A stretch of DNA of 64,000 bases from CAJBVG01 sp943372995 (GTDB lineage Bacteria; Bacteroidota; Bacteroidia; Sphingobacteriales; Sphingobacteriaceae). The notes under the pieces are model-generated. The model had not been told where the DNA came from. It saw only the letters and a program-made list of their open reading frames with translations, and searched no databases. The stretch's first letter is position 1; every line of letters starts with the position of its first letter. Both the position numbers and the translations under genes were made by a program. The DNA lies in assembly GCA_943372995.1 (NCBI GenBank), contig CALSAQ010000005.1, forward strand, positions 1 through 64,000, given 5' to 3'. Below, in pieces: positions 1 through 8,837 of this stretch.

Positions 1-2
1 TT

Positions 3-3000
3 TGGAAGCAGCAGTTTATAAGCGTTGCGTCTGCAAGTCTATTTAGATTTTCTGCGGCAGTTGTAAGTTTATATCAAGCTTCTTCGGGTATAGAACATGT
101 TACTAAATTAGAATTTGTAGTTAATAACGTGGTTATACAATCGGTAACACTACCCTACAATCAAAACTGGTATACCTACTGCGGTTATTGGGAGAAACCA
201 AATGGTGTAAGTACCGTAACTTTAGAAATTAGACAGGTACAAAATAATCCAATCTATTTGGGTACAGATTATGGAATTGATGATATTTCTTTTTCTGCTG
301 TAGAGATACCAGATTCAGAGTTTGAATTAGCAGAAGATTTTTGTGATGTTGGTGGCTCAACAATATTAATAGCAAGTAATCCAGAAGCAGGTAATATGTA
401 TCTTTGGTACTTTGGGAATGGCGAAACACAATTAAGTGCAGTTCCTTATGTTCAGAGATTTTTCAATGGACACTATCAGATTTCATTAACTGTTACTAAC
501 CCTTGTGGTGGAAGTTCAACAACCATCCACAACATGTTTATACCAGGTCATTACGAGAATTATAATGAAAATTGTTGTTTACAAACTATGTCGTATGATG
601 TATCAACAGACCTAGATCTCACCGCAACAATAACAAATTGGACTAGTGCACAAAGCATAAATGCTACGGTATCTATAAAACCATACAAAACGCTTAACAT
701 CACAGGGACTACTATTTCATTTGGCTTAAAAGGGAAAATCATAGTAGAGCAAGGTGCTACATTGGTGATCACAAATAGCACTTTGGGCGGTATAAATACT
801 GGTACTTGTCATGGAATGTGGGAAGGAATAGAAGTTTGGGGAAATGATGCTGAGTTGCAAACGACAACCTATCAAGGAAAATTAGTGATTACAGGAACCT
901 CGCAAATTAATGATGCTCATAAAGCGATTTTCGTGGGAAAAAGAAATAATTGCTACGATTTCGTACTTACCGACCCCGAATCATGTCCAATTAATGATCC
1001 TGAATTTGAGAATGGCTTTGGAGGTGGAATTATAGATATACAAGGTGCTACATTTAATCGTAATGGTATAGACATACAAATAGTTCCGTACAGCCCAGCA
1101 TCTTTTCAAACTGTTCATCCGATGATAATCAAAGGAAACAACTTTGCAGGGGGTATAGCAAAAGATCCTAAGTATGTACATTACAGACCCACAGATCCAT
1201 TTCAATATAGGTGGAGCTACCCTAATATTAATAATTTATATTATGCACCTGCTTCTGTAGATCAGTCTGGTCGCACGCCAATCCACATTAAAATGTATGG
1301 AGTACGAAATAATCTAGATTTTCAGGATAATGTTTTTGATAATGCGGAGTCTGGAATTGAAGCAGTTAATTCTCAGTTTAATGTTACGAAAGCAACCACA
1401 GGGAATGATTTTAAAAACATGAAATTTGGTATCAGTATTTTAAACCCTATAGCTTCTACGCTGTATCCACACACCATAACAGAGAATAAATTTAATAAGA
1501 TGGTGAATGCTATTCGAATTATTAATGGTAGATATGAAGTAATAAGAAACAATCAATTTGGCTCTAGTAACTTTCCAGTTTCAACACAAGAAGATAACAG
1601 ACTAGGTATTTATTTACAAAATACAGCCCTATTTAATGTGACTGATAATATTTTTTTCAAAATAGACAGCGCCATTTATGTTGCAGAATCAGGTATAACG
1701 GGAGGCTGGATTGATTCGGATCCACAAGGAAATATATTTGATCGTTGTCATCGAGGAGTGACCACTGATGGTAATAATGAAAATTTACAAATACGATGTG
1801 GAATCTTCACAAATATAGGTTGGGGATATTTTGAATATGACCACAAGAATTGGGATGTTAGTGGAACTTTGACTGACCAAGGAGGAACGACAGATTATAA
1901 AGCACCTGCGGGCAATGAGTTTTACCCTCCAGGATCAAAAGATATTACAACTAGTACTAGTTTTACCTATAACAGACATCGTTGGGGAATATTGGGATCG
2001 GGTGATTTATCAATTTTACCAACAGATGCAGGCACAAGTACATTTACAATTAATAACACATCAATAGATAAAACTACCTACTCATGTTCAACAGAAGAAC
2101 CTTGCGATCCATGTGATAGACCTATTAATGACAACACTCAAGAAAAACAACAACTCGAAAGTGATTACGAGGATATGTTATTGGTGTTAGATGATAACAA
2201 TACTTCACTGTTATTAACTGAAATAAATAATTTCAATCTCAATTCAGAGCAGTTAAAAGATTTATTGATAGCAAGTTCTCCTTTATCGGATATTGTTGTT
2301 GCTGCCTTACTCGAAAATTATAACCGATTAACACAAGCTCATTTTGTAAGTGTGATGGAGTACAACCTTCCAATGAGTGCAGAATTGTGGCCAGTGATGG
2401 AATATATTGCCACCTCATTTACTACAGCCAATGCTGCATTTATCGCCAATAAACAATTTAATGCAAATTCTCACCCGACACTTAGCTCGATTGAAAGAGA
2501 CTATATACGAGTGATGAATAAAAGACAGCACCTCATTGCTCAAGCGGTAAAATTAGAAGCAGATACGAACGAAACAAAAGCGATGATTCGTTTACTTTCT
2601 GAAGAAAATGAAAATAAACAATTAGCCGTTGGTACATACCTTTCTAAAGGAAATACCAGTTCGGCATCTTCGTATATGACGAGTGTAAATACCAACGATC
2701 AAGCAGATGCAGATTGGGTTGAATTAAGTACTATTTTACTAACGCTACAACAAAATGGAAAAGATTGGTTTGCAATCGACAGCATACAACAAGCTGCCAT
2801 TAGACGCATTGCTCAAGGGGACGGAAAAGCTGCATTAGGTGCAAAAGCGGTGCTACATTTAGTGTTCCATGAGGAGATTTATATAGATAATCAAAATACT
2901 ACATCTTCGTTAAGAACACCTAAAAAGAACCTCATTAAACTGGTTTCTGAAAAAGAAAATACTTTAATGTTGGCATATCCAAACCCAAGTTCATCAATCA

Positions 3001-3209
3001 TTAATATTCCGTACAGAATGACCGATAAACATGGAAGTATGGAAATTAGAGGTATTCTTGGTAATTTAGTAGAAACAAAAAGTACAGATAAGGGGTATAA
3101 CCTTATTACGATAGATGCTAGTTATTATGCACATGGCATTTATTTTATTACTTTGAGAGACGCTACAGGTAAAACTATTGCATCACAGAAAATTAGTATC
3201 CAACATTAA
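3..3209 (+). CDS. Large secreted T9SS cargo protein, 5' end outside window
   Basis: The frame is open from base 3, so the gene begins left of the window; the first in-frame start candidate (GTG at 129) is only an internal codon. About 1068 residues are visible. A PKD-like beta-sandwich sits near bases 330-540 (WYFGNGE, SLTVTNPCGG). From about 700 to 1900 follow many Asn/Gly-rich strands of right-handed beta-helix character. A short Cys-rich stretch (CSTEEPCDPCDRP, near 2090) precedes a helical segment. The last ~80 residues (YPNPSSSIINIPY ... GIYFITLRDATGKTIASQKI) form a type A T9SS C-terminal sorting domain, so export to the cell surface or medium is expected. The substrate is unknown; an adhesin or polysaccharide-binding role is a guess. 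The next gene overlaps its stop by one base. Confidence 0.85.
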   Translation, partial: WKQQFISVASASLFRFSAAVVSLYQASSGIEHVTKLEFVVNNVVIQSVTLPYNQNWYTYCGYWEKPNGVSTVTLEIRQVQNNPIYLGTDYGIDDISFSAVEIPDSEFELAEDFCDVGGSTILIASNPEAGNMYLWYFGNGETQLSAVPYVQRFFNGHYQISLTVTNPCGGSSTTIHNMFIPGHYENYNENCCLQTMSYDVSTDLDLTATITNWTSAQSINATVSIKPYKTLNITGTTISFGLKGKIIVEQGATLVITNSTLGGINTGTCHGMWEGIEVWGNDAELQTTTYQGKLVITGTSQINDAHKAIFVGKRNNCYDFVLTDPESCPINDPEFENGFGGGIIDIQGATFNRNGIDIQIVPYSPASFQTVHPMIIKGNNFAGGIAKDPKYVHYRPTDPFQYRWSYPNINNLYYAPASVDQSGRTPIHIKMYGVRNNLDFQDNVFDNAESGIEAVNSQFNVTKATTGNDFKNMKFGISILNPIASTLYPHTITENKFNKMVNAIRIINGRYEVIRNNQFGSSNFPVSTQEDNRLGIYLQNTALFNVTDNIFFKIDSAIYVAESGITGGWIDSDPQGNIFDRCHRGVTTDGNNENLQIRCGIFTNIGWGYFEYDHKNWDVSGTLTDQGGTTDYKAPAGNEFYPPGSKDITTSTSFTYNRHRWGILGSGDLSILPTDAGTSTFTINNTSIDKTTYSCSTEEPCDPCDRPINDNTQEKQQLESDYEDMLLVLDDNNTSLLLTEINNFNLNSEQLKDLLIASSPLSDIVVAALLENYNRLTQAHFVSVMEYNLPMSAELWPVMEYIATSFTTANAAFIANKQFNANSHPTLSSIERDYIRVMNKRQHLIAQAVKLEADTNETKAMIRLLSEENENKQLAVGTYLSKGNTSSASSYMTSVNTNDQADADWVELSTILLTLQQNGKDWFAIDSIQQAAIRRIAQGDGKAALGAKAVLHLVFHEEIYIDNQNTTSSLRTPKKNLIKLVSEKENTLMLAYPNPSSSIINIPYRMTDKHGSMEIRGILGNLVETKSTDKGYNLITIDASYYAHGIYFITLRDATGKTIASQKISIQH

Positions 3210-4576
3210 TGAATAGAATAAAACATACAAAGAAAATAACTAGGCACATGTGCCTAGTTATTTTCTTTTGTTTAAGCTCGTTAGTTACCAATGCACAAAG
3301 TGTTAATGTGGTGGGTTGTAAAGCTGGAAATGTAACACACAGATTAAATACATACAATAACGAATTAATTTACATATATGGAGATTATGATATTTGTAAT
3401 GTTACTATTAATGGCTTTGGCTTATGGAATGATACTATTTGGAAACCATTCCCTCAGGGTGTAGATGCTAATGGCAACGGTCTACCGTATGCATTTGCTA
3501 TGTATCAAAACAGTTTGTATGCTGGTGGAAACTTCCTGACCATAGGTGGTAAGACTACCAATAAAATTGCTCGATGGAATGGAGTTCAATGGGACAGTGT
3601 AGGTAAAGGTTTAGATGATCAACATCCTGTAGAAAAAATTAATGCACTTACTGTATATAAAAATGAATTGTACGTCGCAGGCAGATTTAGGCAAGTAGAT
3701 GGGGTTACGGGCTATCAACAAATAGCAGTTTGGAACGGAACATCTTGGAGAAAAATTGGGGGACTACAAGGTTCAATTCCTTGGGTAGAATGCATGGCGG
3801 TGTACAAAGGTGAATTATATGTTGGAGGAGTATTTGCAAAGGCGGGTTTTACTAATACCAGTTTTATTGCTCGATGGGATGGTCAAACATGGAGATCGGT
3901 GGGTAAAGGAACAAATGCAAGAGTTGCGGCAATGACTGTTGATACCGTTAGAAACATTTTATATGTATCGGGTGATTTTAATAGAGTGCACGATACGCTT
4001 AAATGTAGAGTAGCAGCATGGGATGGTACTACTTGGTCAGCGGTTGGAAATGATACCATATTTCCAAGTAATGTAGAGGCGATGGAAATATATCATGGAT
4101 ATTTATATGCAGGTGGTGGTGGAGTGAAAATGGATCAAAAAGAAACATTGTTTGCTCGATGGGATGGTCAAACATGGGAACCTTTTTCTGGTTTTAATGG
4201 TCCAATCGGTTGTTTGAAAACCTATAATGATGAATTGTATATTGGAGGTTTTTTCACTAAAATCAATAACGATAGTATTCCATATTTAGCTCGGTATTAT
4301 AGCCCTGATAGTGTGATTATCGGTATCGATCAAAATAAATTAGTAAAGCATGTGTTAGACGTGTATCCTAATCCTACGGAGAATACCTTACACATCAAAT
4401 CAGAAAAGAATTTTCAAAAATATATTATCACCGATATACAAGGAAAAAAGATACTGGAGATAACACAGCCAAAAATGAAAACAATCGACATTTCTAATCT
4501 TGCGAAAGGCACATACTTCATACAGGCATATACAGAGACCCATAAAATGTTTGTTGCTCAGTTTGTTAAACAATAG
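3209..4576 (+). CDS. Secreted beta-propeller-like protein with T9SS sorting domain
   Basis: The 455-residue product has an N-terminal signal peptide (hydrophobic CLVIFFCLSSLVTNAQ). It then has at least five repeats of the type ARWDGQTWxxVGKG (roughly residues 120-330), each preceded by a LYVGGxF strand, as in kelch or galactose-oxidase-like propellers. A type A T9SS sorting domain closes it (VYPNPTENTLHIK ... GTYFIQAYTE). The annotated ATG overlaps the upstream stop (TAATG), suggesting translational coupling. A second in-frame ATG at 3248 would still leave a signal peptide (MCLVIFFCL). A perfect 40-bp palindrome at 3229-3268 covers codons 7-20. Ligand and function are unknown. Confidence 0.85.
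   Translation: MNRIKHTKKITRHMCLVIFFCLSSLVTNAQSVNVVGCKAGNVTHRLNTYNNELIYIYGDYDICNVTINGFGLWNDTIWKPFPQGVDANGNGLPYAFAMYQNSLYAGGNFLTIGGKTTNKIARWNGVQWDSVGKGLDDQHPVEKINALTVYKNELYVAGRFRQVDGVTGYQQIAVWNGTSWRKIGGLQGSIPWVECMAVYKGELYVGGVFAKAGFTNTSFIARWDGQTWRSVGKGTNARVAAMTVDTVRNILYVSGDFNRVHDTLKCRVAAWDGTTWSAVGNDTIFPSNVEAMEIYHGYLYAGGGGVKMDQKETLFARWDGQTWEPFSGFNGPIGCLKTYNDELYIGGFFTKINNDSIPYLARYYSPDSVIIGIDQNKLVKHVLDVYPNPTENTLHIKSEKNFQKYIITDIQGKKILEITQPKMKTIDISNLAKGTYFIQAYTETHKMFVAQFVKQ
3229..3268. repeat. Perfect 40-bp palindrome inside a signal-peptide coding region
   Basis: The left arm aaagaaaataactaggcaca is exactly reverse-complemented by the right arm; the symmetry centre lies between 3248 and 3249. The right arm ends in a T-rich run (ttttcttttg), so on the + strand it looks like an intrinsic terminator or a strong mRNA hairpin. 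It begins 20 bases after the start codon of the propeller gene and contains that gene's alternative ATG (3248). Confidence 0.85.
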
Positions 4577-4586
4577 GATTAAAAAT

Positions 4587-5717
4587 CTATTCATTCTTCA
4601 CATACTTCCCCATTTGAACTCGCAGAAATACATCTATATCTGTTGTCTTAATTTCTAAAAGCTCAGCAATTGCCTGAATTAATTTATCATGTTCGGCTGG
4701 AGTATCTAATAGTTTTTTTATTTCAATTACTCCGCCTTTATCATAGGCTAATTGACAAAGAATTGCACCTGTAGTGTAATACGCTGCAAATTGCCAACCC
4801 CACTTTTTATTTAAGATATCTTCAAATGTTATGGTGTCATTATTGGCAAGTTCTTGTGCAAGTATTTTTGCTCTTTCCTCGAATGTCTTTTCCATTGCCC
4901 CTCCTATCCAAGTTGCAAATCCTTCGTCTATCATTCCGTGTCTGCTTTTATTTTCGACAATTAAATGAACAAATTCGTGAGGATACCATTCTGAATCGAA
5001 CCCACTGAATAAAATTCTTCTGTCGTTCATTCCCATTCCAGTAGTGTATCCTATGAAGAAGAAATCGAAGCCAAGAAGTTTCCCTAATTCATCTCCGTTT
5101 TTTGTAATGTAGTAGTCGAACGGTTTCCAGTCGGGAAAACCAAATTTTAAAGCAACACTGTCGCAAAACTGATGTGCTTTCTTTGCTAAGGACTTATTGA
5201 ACTTATGTTCTGGAGGATAAATAAAAGTTATCTTACCAAGAGTTTTTCTTTTCCAGTATTGCGTTTGTATGGGCAGTGCATTTTTTAATCTCCATTGATT
5301 ATTTTCTTTTACTGCATAAATTTTAGTGATACACCATGGATTTGATTTATTATGATTATCCCCAAGACCTTCGGCATTAAAGAGTGTTCTTATTGCATAG
5401 TTCTCCCCTTCTTTTTCAATGGATAGAATAGTCGGGGTGTAATAACTTAATATTTCGGTGGAAGGAAATAGATAAATAATAGATCGGGTAAAATCAAAAT
5501 CACTGTACTTCTTTTTTTCTGCTTCGTTCCAGTATGGATTGTTATATATACTGTCGGGTGTTGAGTTTAAATAATTTGTCCACAAAGAAAGGATCTCTTT
5601 TATTTCATACTTCGAAGTGTCGACGCGTGCATGTATGGTAATGTCTACACTTGTCTTTTGGCCATAAACGAAACTGCTAATCAGTATAGCTGTTAGTATT
5701 AAAATTCCTTTTTTCAT
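4587..5717 (-). CDS. Secreted HEXXH zinc metallopeptidase (gluzincin-like)
   Basis: The chosen start (MKKGILILTAILISSFVYGQ) gives a clean signal peptide and a 376-residue protein; an upstream in-frame ATG at 5774 would add 19 residues and run into a terminator hairpin. Near residue 247 is HEFVH (HEXXH zinc-binding motif), followed about 17 residues later by DEGFATW, whose Glu fits the third ligand of gluzincin-type peptidases. The segment before the motif is probably a small alpha/beta domain. It is expected in the periplasm or on the outer surface. It converges with the preceding T9SS cargo gene. Substrate is unknown; the family is assigned from the motif only. Confidence 0.75.
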   Translation of the reverse strand: MKKGILILTAILISSFVYGQKTSVDITIHARVDTSKYEIKEILSLWTNYLNSTPDSIYNNPYWNEAEKKKYSDFDFTRSIIYLFPSTEILSYYTPTILSIEKEGENYAIRTLFNAEGLGDNHNKSNPWCITKIYAVKENNQWRLKNALPIQTQYWKRKTLGKITFIYPPEHKFNKSLAKKAHQFCDSVALKFGFPDWKPFDYYITKNGDELGKLLGFDFFFIGYTTGMGMNDRRILFSGFDSEWYPHEFVHLIVENKSRHGMIDEGFATWIGGAMEKTFEERAKILAQELANNDTITFEDILNKKWGWQFAAYYTTGAILCQLAYDKGGVIEIKKLLDTPAEHDKLIQAIAELLEIKTTDIDVFLRVQMGKYVKNE

Positions 5718-5772
5718 GTTCTGTACTATTACATCACCCCTAAATGTACGCATTACTGGTTTTGAGTCAAAC

Positions 5773-5828
5773 AAAAAAAGCTGTTCGTTTGAACAGCTTT
5801 TTCTTTAATCATGTGCGCTACAAGGGAC
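5773..5828. repeat. Left copy of tRNA-Leu terminator and 3'-end repeat (island edge)
   Basis: A hairpin (arms 5775-5786 and 5791-5802, core gctgttc/gaacagc) is followed by ctttaatcatgtgcg and a decayed tRNA 3' end ending in ttcgaacc. It is about nine-tenths identical to 15238-15292, which is the terminator and 3' end of the intact tRNA-Leu(TAG). The two copies bracket about 9.5 kb of accessory genes, as expected for integration at a tRNA 3' end. No integrase is visible. Confidence 0.7.
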
Positions 5829-5929
5829 AAATTTCGAACCTCAAAGAAGACATCAAGAGTATTCTCAGATTTGAAATTCATTAACAATGGCAAAGTTAAA
5901 TCACAGTTAGGAACTTTATACTAAATTGA

Positions 5930-6679
5930 TTAAGCTTTGTTCCTGCTTTTTTCAACGATTTTGTTTATTTCAGCAATAATATCAACAATTTCCCATTCAC
6001 TAGTTTCCTTATTGAATCTGAGAAAATTATCAGTCGTTCCATTTTTATTTGACTGAAAAGTCTTTAGGAAATCTATAGCCTTATCTAACGATTTTAAGCA
6101 TGTTTCCTCAGACACATCTCCCTCTAGCTTAAAGTCAAAGTAATTATTCTCCTCTAATTGTACTTTAATTCCAAATGAAAGATGTCTTTTCTCAATACTT
6201 GTTGAAGTAATATGGTTTATTTGTATCTCTCTGCATTTTCTCCAAATATACACCACTGTAGTCTTTACCGTATCCCATATTGCTGATCCTGCAAGCCCAA
6301 CAATCAAATTCTTAGTCACCTCAGAATTCAGCCAAACATACGTTTGTAACATAAACTCTTCTTGTGAAGCTTGAAATGAACCAGTTTTATCAAATCGGCT
6401 CAGTTCTAAGTTGCTCTTAGCAAGAATACTTTCTAATTCGGTTATATCATTACCATCAACAACTCCTGTGTAATAGGTAATATGAATTACATTGTCTCCT
6501 CCTTTAATCGTATTATATTTGCTTTCCATATCATCAAGATACTTCTCTATCTCATCTTCTGTTGAATCAGGGGATAGTTGTTTGTGTACCTCCTTATAAG
6601 CTTCTCTATTAAACATACGACAAAGGTCAGGAGTTATTTGATAGAAAAAAAATATTTTACATTTTAGTTCAAAATCCAT
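5930..6679 (-). CDS. Hypothetical protein with one hydrophobic segment
   Basis: 249 residues, not recognised. An acidic, helical N-terminal half leads to a hydrophobic stretch near residues 125-148 (NLIVGLAGSAIWDTVKTTVVY). A basic turn (WRKCREI) and a mixed strand/helix tail follow. The layout (short region, WL, glycine-rich amphipathic or membrane helix, alpha/beta tail) is similar in outline to small effector-associated domains of bacterial conflict systems, but no family motif is clear. The start could instead be the Met at residue 22. It is divergent from the gene at 6724 with only 44 bases between them, and lies in the tRNA-Leu island. Confidence 0.6.
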   Translation of the reverse strand: MDFELKCKIFFFYQITPDLCRMFNREAYKEVHKQLSPDSTEDEIEKYLDDMESKYNTIKGGDNVIHITYYTGVVDGNDITELESILAKSNLELSRFDKTGSFQASQEEFMLQTYVWLNSEVTKNLIVGLAGSAIWDTVKTTVVYIWRKCREIQINHITSTSIEKRHLSFGIKVQLEENNYFDFKLEGDVSEETCLKSLDKAIDFLKTFQSNKNGTTDNFLRFNKETSEWEIVDIIAEINKIVEKSRNKA

Positions 6680-6723
6680 AAAACTTAAAGTGTATTTTTA
6701 TTTCACAACAAAACCAGAATATT

Positions 6724-7080
6724 ATGCTCTCAAATTTTTTTAGAATAAATATGCCATATGGCTTAGCAAAAAATAAAAATGGCGAATGGATGGCCTTTAA
6801 TAGAGACTATATGCCAATAGGATTTAACGATAACTCTAAGCAGTATGAGTTGAACTTAAACGAGGACATCGGTTATCCTGTTCATACTGGCTATAATGGT
6901 TTGAACGAGGCTGTTCTAGAAATGTTATCCAGTAATTCTAGCCCATCTGAACGTGATCAAATGGGACACATTACTAAACTATGGCTATATGATGATTTAT
7001 CTAGCCCTATTAAAAATGGGAAACATTGGCCTGCATATATAAAAAAGCTAAAAACCCTTTCTAAGCTTCAAAGGAAATAA
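6724..7080 (+). CDS. Small hypothetical protein
   Basis: 118 residues, no recognised domain. The N-terminal part MPYGLAKNKNGEWMAFNRDY suggests that the true start may be the second ATG at 6751, nine codons downstream. The tail is basic (KKLKTLSKLQRK). No signal peptide or membrane segment is seen. It sits in the accessory island and is followed after 56 bases by another small ORF on the same strand; the pair may be co-transcribed. Confidence 0.55.
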   Translation: MLSNFFRINMPYGLAKNKNGEWMAFNRDYMPIGFNDNSKQYELNLNEDIGYPVHTGYNGLNEAVLEMLSSNSSPSERDQMGHITKLWLYDDLSSPIKNGKHWPAYIKKLKTLSKLQRK

Positions 7081-7136
7081 AATATTATGTTTTCATAATA
7101 ATTGAAGTAACTTGTGTGTAACCTAACTTTTAAGCT

Positions 7137-7439
7137 ATGATTTTCACTACACTTCATGAAGTTCAAAATTGGTTTAATAATCAAACCTTCATCGTTGAAG
7201 ATACTGCATTTATGTATAAGTTTATTTATGAAACTCTTAATATCAATTCTTTCCCTCCATCTCTTCATAAATATTCGATTATTAAAGAAAATGATAAGTT
7301 TTATTTAATTCTTGATCCCAAGCTTACACCAAATAGACTTATTATAGATGTTTTTGATAAACAAATATATTCAAGTAGAACTATCTTAACAGATGAGTTT
7401 ACTACAAAACCCTCTGTTATTCTGCTAAAGAAGATTTAG
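7137..7439 (+). CDS. Small hypothetical protein
   Basis: 100 residues with alternating helix and strand character (NDKFYLILDPKLTPNRLIIDVF). No recognised family, signal peptide or membrane segment. It converges with the AAA ATPase gene ending at 7521. Its composition is AT-rich like the rest of the island. It could be a small accessory gene; function is unknown. Confidence 0.5.
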   Translation: MIFTTLHEVQNWFNNQTFIVEDTAFMYKFIYETLNINSFPPSLHKYSIIKENDKFYLILDPKLTPNRLIIDVFDKQIYSSRTILTDEFTTKPSVILLKKI

Positions 7440-7520
7440 TGAATTCTCCTGTAGAATCTACTGTGTATTGCAAAAAGCAAAGGATTTTTGCAATACATCT
7501 ATTTTAAGGAAAAATCCTTA

Positions 7521-8819
7521 TTAAATATTATTGGAATTAGCGGCAACCGCTTGGGCTTTTGGGGCTGGTAGAACTTGTTCAATAAGTACTTGCCTTAATT
7601 CTTTAGGATAAAAACTAATAATATCTTCCTTTTCATCCCCTAATTTTTTGATAGTTGATTCCCCAACATTACTTATTGAAACTCTATACATTACGAAGTT
7701 GGTCCTACAGCAGAGTATAGGGCTGTGTGTTGTAAAGAATATTTGATTTAATGAGATATCTGGCTTTTCAATCAAATTTAAAAGTACATGTTGAACTAAC
7801 TCTAATTGATACTTTGGAGATAAATTCAATTCTAGTTCCTCAACTAAAAGAATTTTAGGCTTCTTTTCAGCAATTTTTGCTAAAATGAAAATGATTTGCT
7901 GTATACCAGTTCCAAAATTTTCCATTGGAAATCTCTTTTTCGCACCATTGGTTAGCAATACTTTCAATTCATTTCTATCTCTTCCAAACTCAAATTTCAT
8001 ATCCGAAATTGGAGAGTTTACTTCATTCTTTTTGAAATGATCATCACCACTAGGTTTAAATTCTCCAATTTGGGAAACTAGCTTTCGATAGTCTTCATAC
8101 CTATATGAATCCATAGAATAATTATGCATCCAGTTTTTAAAATTAGAAGGTTCTAAATCTTTGATGTTCCCATCCTCCTTTTCAGAACTGAAATACCTAT
8201 TATTATCAAGAAAAACTACAGAATTATTAAGTGAATTTAAAATCGAACGAATCGTATCATATCCTGATGCGGTAAGGGTAGCAATCGTAGGGAAATAACT
8301 TTTGGCTTCTAGGTTATATATTTCAATTCCATTTATTACAACAGAATCAGTAAATATTTCAGATGTAAAATCATCAATTCCTTTAATATTACCACGAATG
8401 GTCATTATAAATTCGTTAGCATCAGGAAAGAAAGCTGCTTTAAAAAAACCAAATATCTCAGGAGTTAGAGTACCTGAAATCATTGTTCCATTGATTTCTA
8501 CATCAACCTCAAAATTGATTGGAGTATTCCATTCATTATTCTTAAACAAGAAAGTTTGATTCTCAATTATCCCCATCCAAAAACCACTTAACTGCTTGCT
8601 CGGTACAGATATTTGCTTTTCATCAAATCGAGAAGAGTCAAATGATGTTATATCTCCACTAGGATCTATCTTTGAGCTAAATAATAGCTCAATAAATTTT
8701 AAAAAATTTGACTTACCAGAGTTATTATGACCAAAAATCATATTTACTTGGGAGAAGTCCTCTATCGTTTGATCTGTAATACTTTTATAATTCTGTATTC
8801 TTATCTTTTTAAGTTTCAT
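7521..8819 (-). CDS. AAA/ABC-type ATPase (AAA_15/AAA_21-like), last gene of putative defence operon
   Basis: 432 residues. It begins with the SMC/RecF-like pattern KLKKIRIQNYKSI and has Walker A GHNNSGKS at residues 30-37. An FGTGIQQIIFILAKI segment stands in for the ABC signature. The Walker B region is ILLVEELELNLSP (usual form EEPExHLHP, so two conserved positions differ), followed by the switch THSPIL. No TOPRIM domain follows, unlike OLD/GajA nucleases; only about 65 residues remain. Such stand-alone ATPases act as sensors or motors in several anti-phage systems. It starts 18 bases after the GHKL gene and probably shares its transcript. The function is inferred from family and context. 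Confidence 0.85.
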   Translation of the reverse strand: MKLKKIRIQNYKSITDQTIEDFSQVNMIFGHNNSGKSNFLKFIELLFSSKIDPSGDITSFDSSRFDEKQISVPSKQLSGFWMGIIENQTFLFKNNEWNTPINFEVDVEINGTMISGTLTPEIFGFFKAAFFPDANEFIMTIRGNIKGIDDFTSEIFTDSVVINGIEIYNLEAKSYFPTIATLTASGYDTIRSILNSLNNSVVFLDNNRYFSSEKEDGNIKDLEPSNFKNWMHNYSMDSYRYEDYRKLVSQIGEFKPSGDDHFKKNEVNSPISDMKFEFGRDRNELKVLLTNGAKKRFPMENFGTGIQQIIFILAKIAEKKPKILLVEELELNLSPKYQLELVQHVLLNLIEKPDISLNQIFFTTHSPILCCRTNFVMYRVSISNVGESTIKKLGDEKEDIISFYPKELRQVLIEQVLPAPKAQAVAANSNNI

Positions 8820-8837
8820 AACACTTTAATTTAGTTT

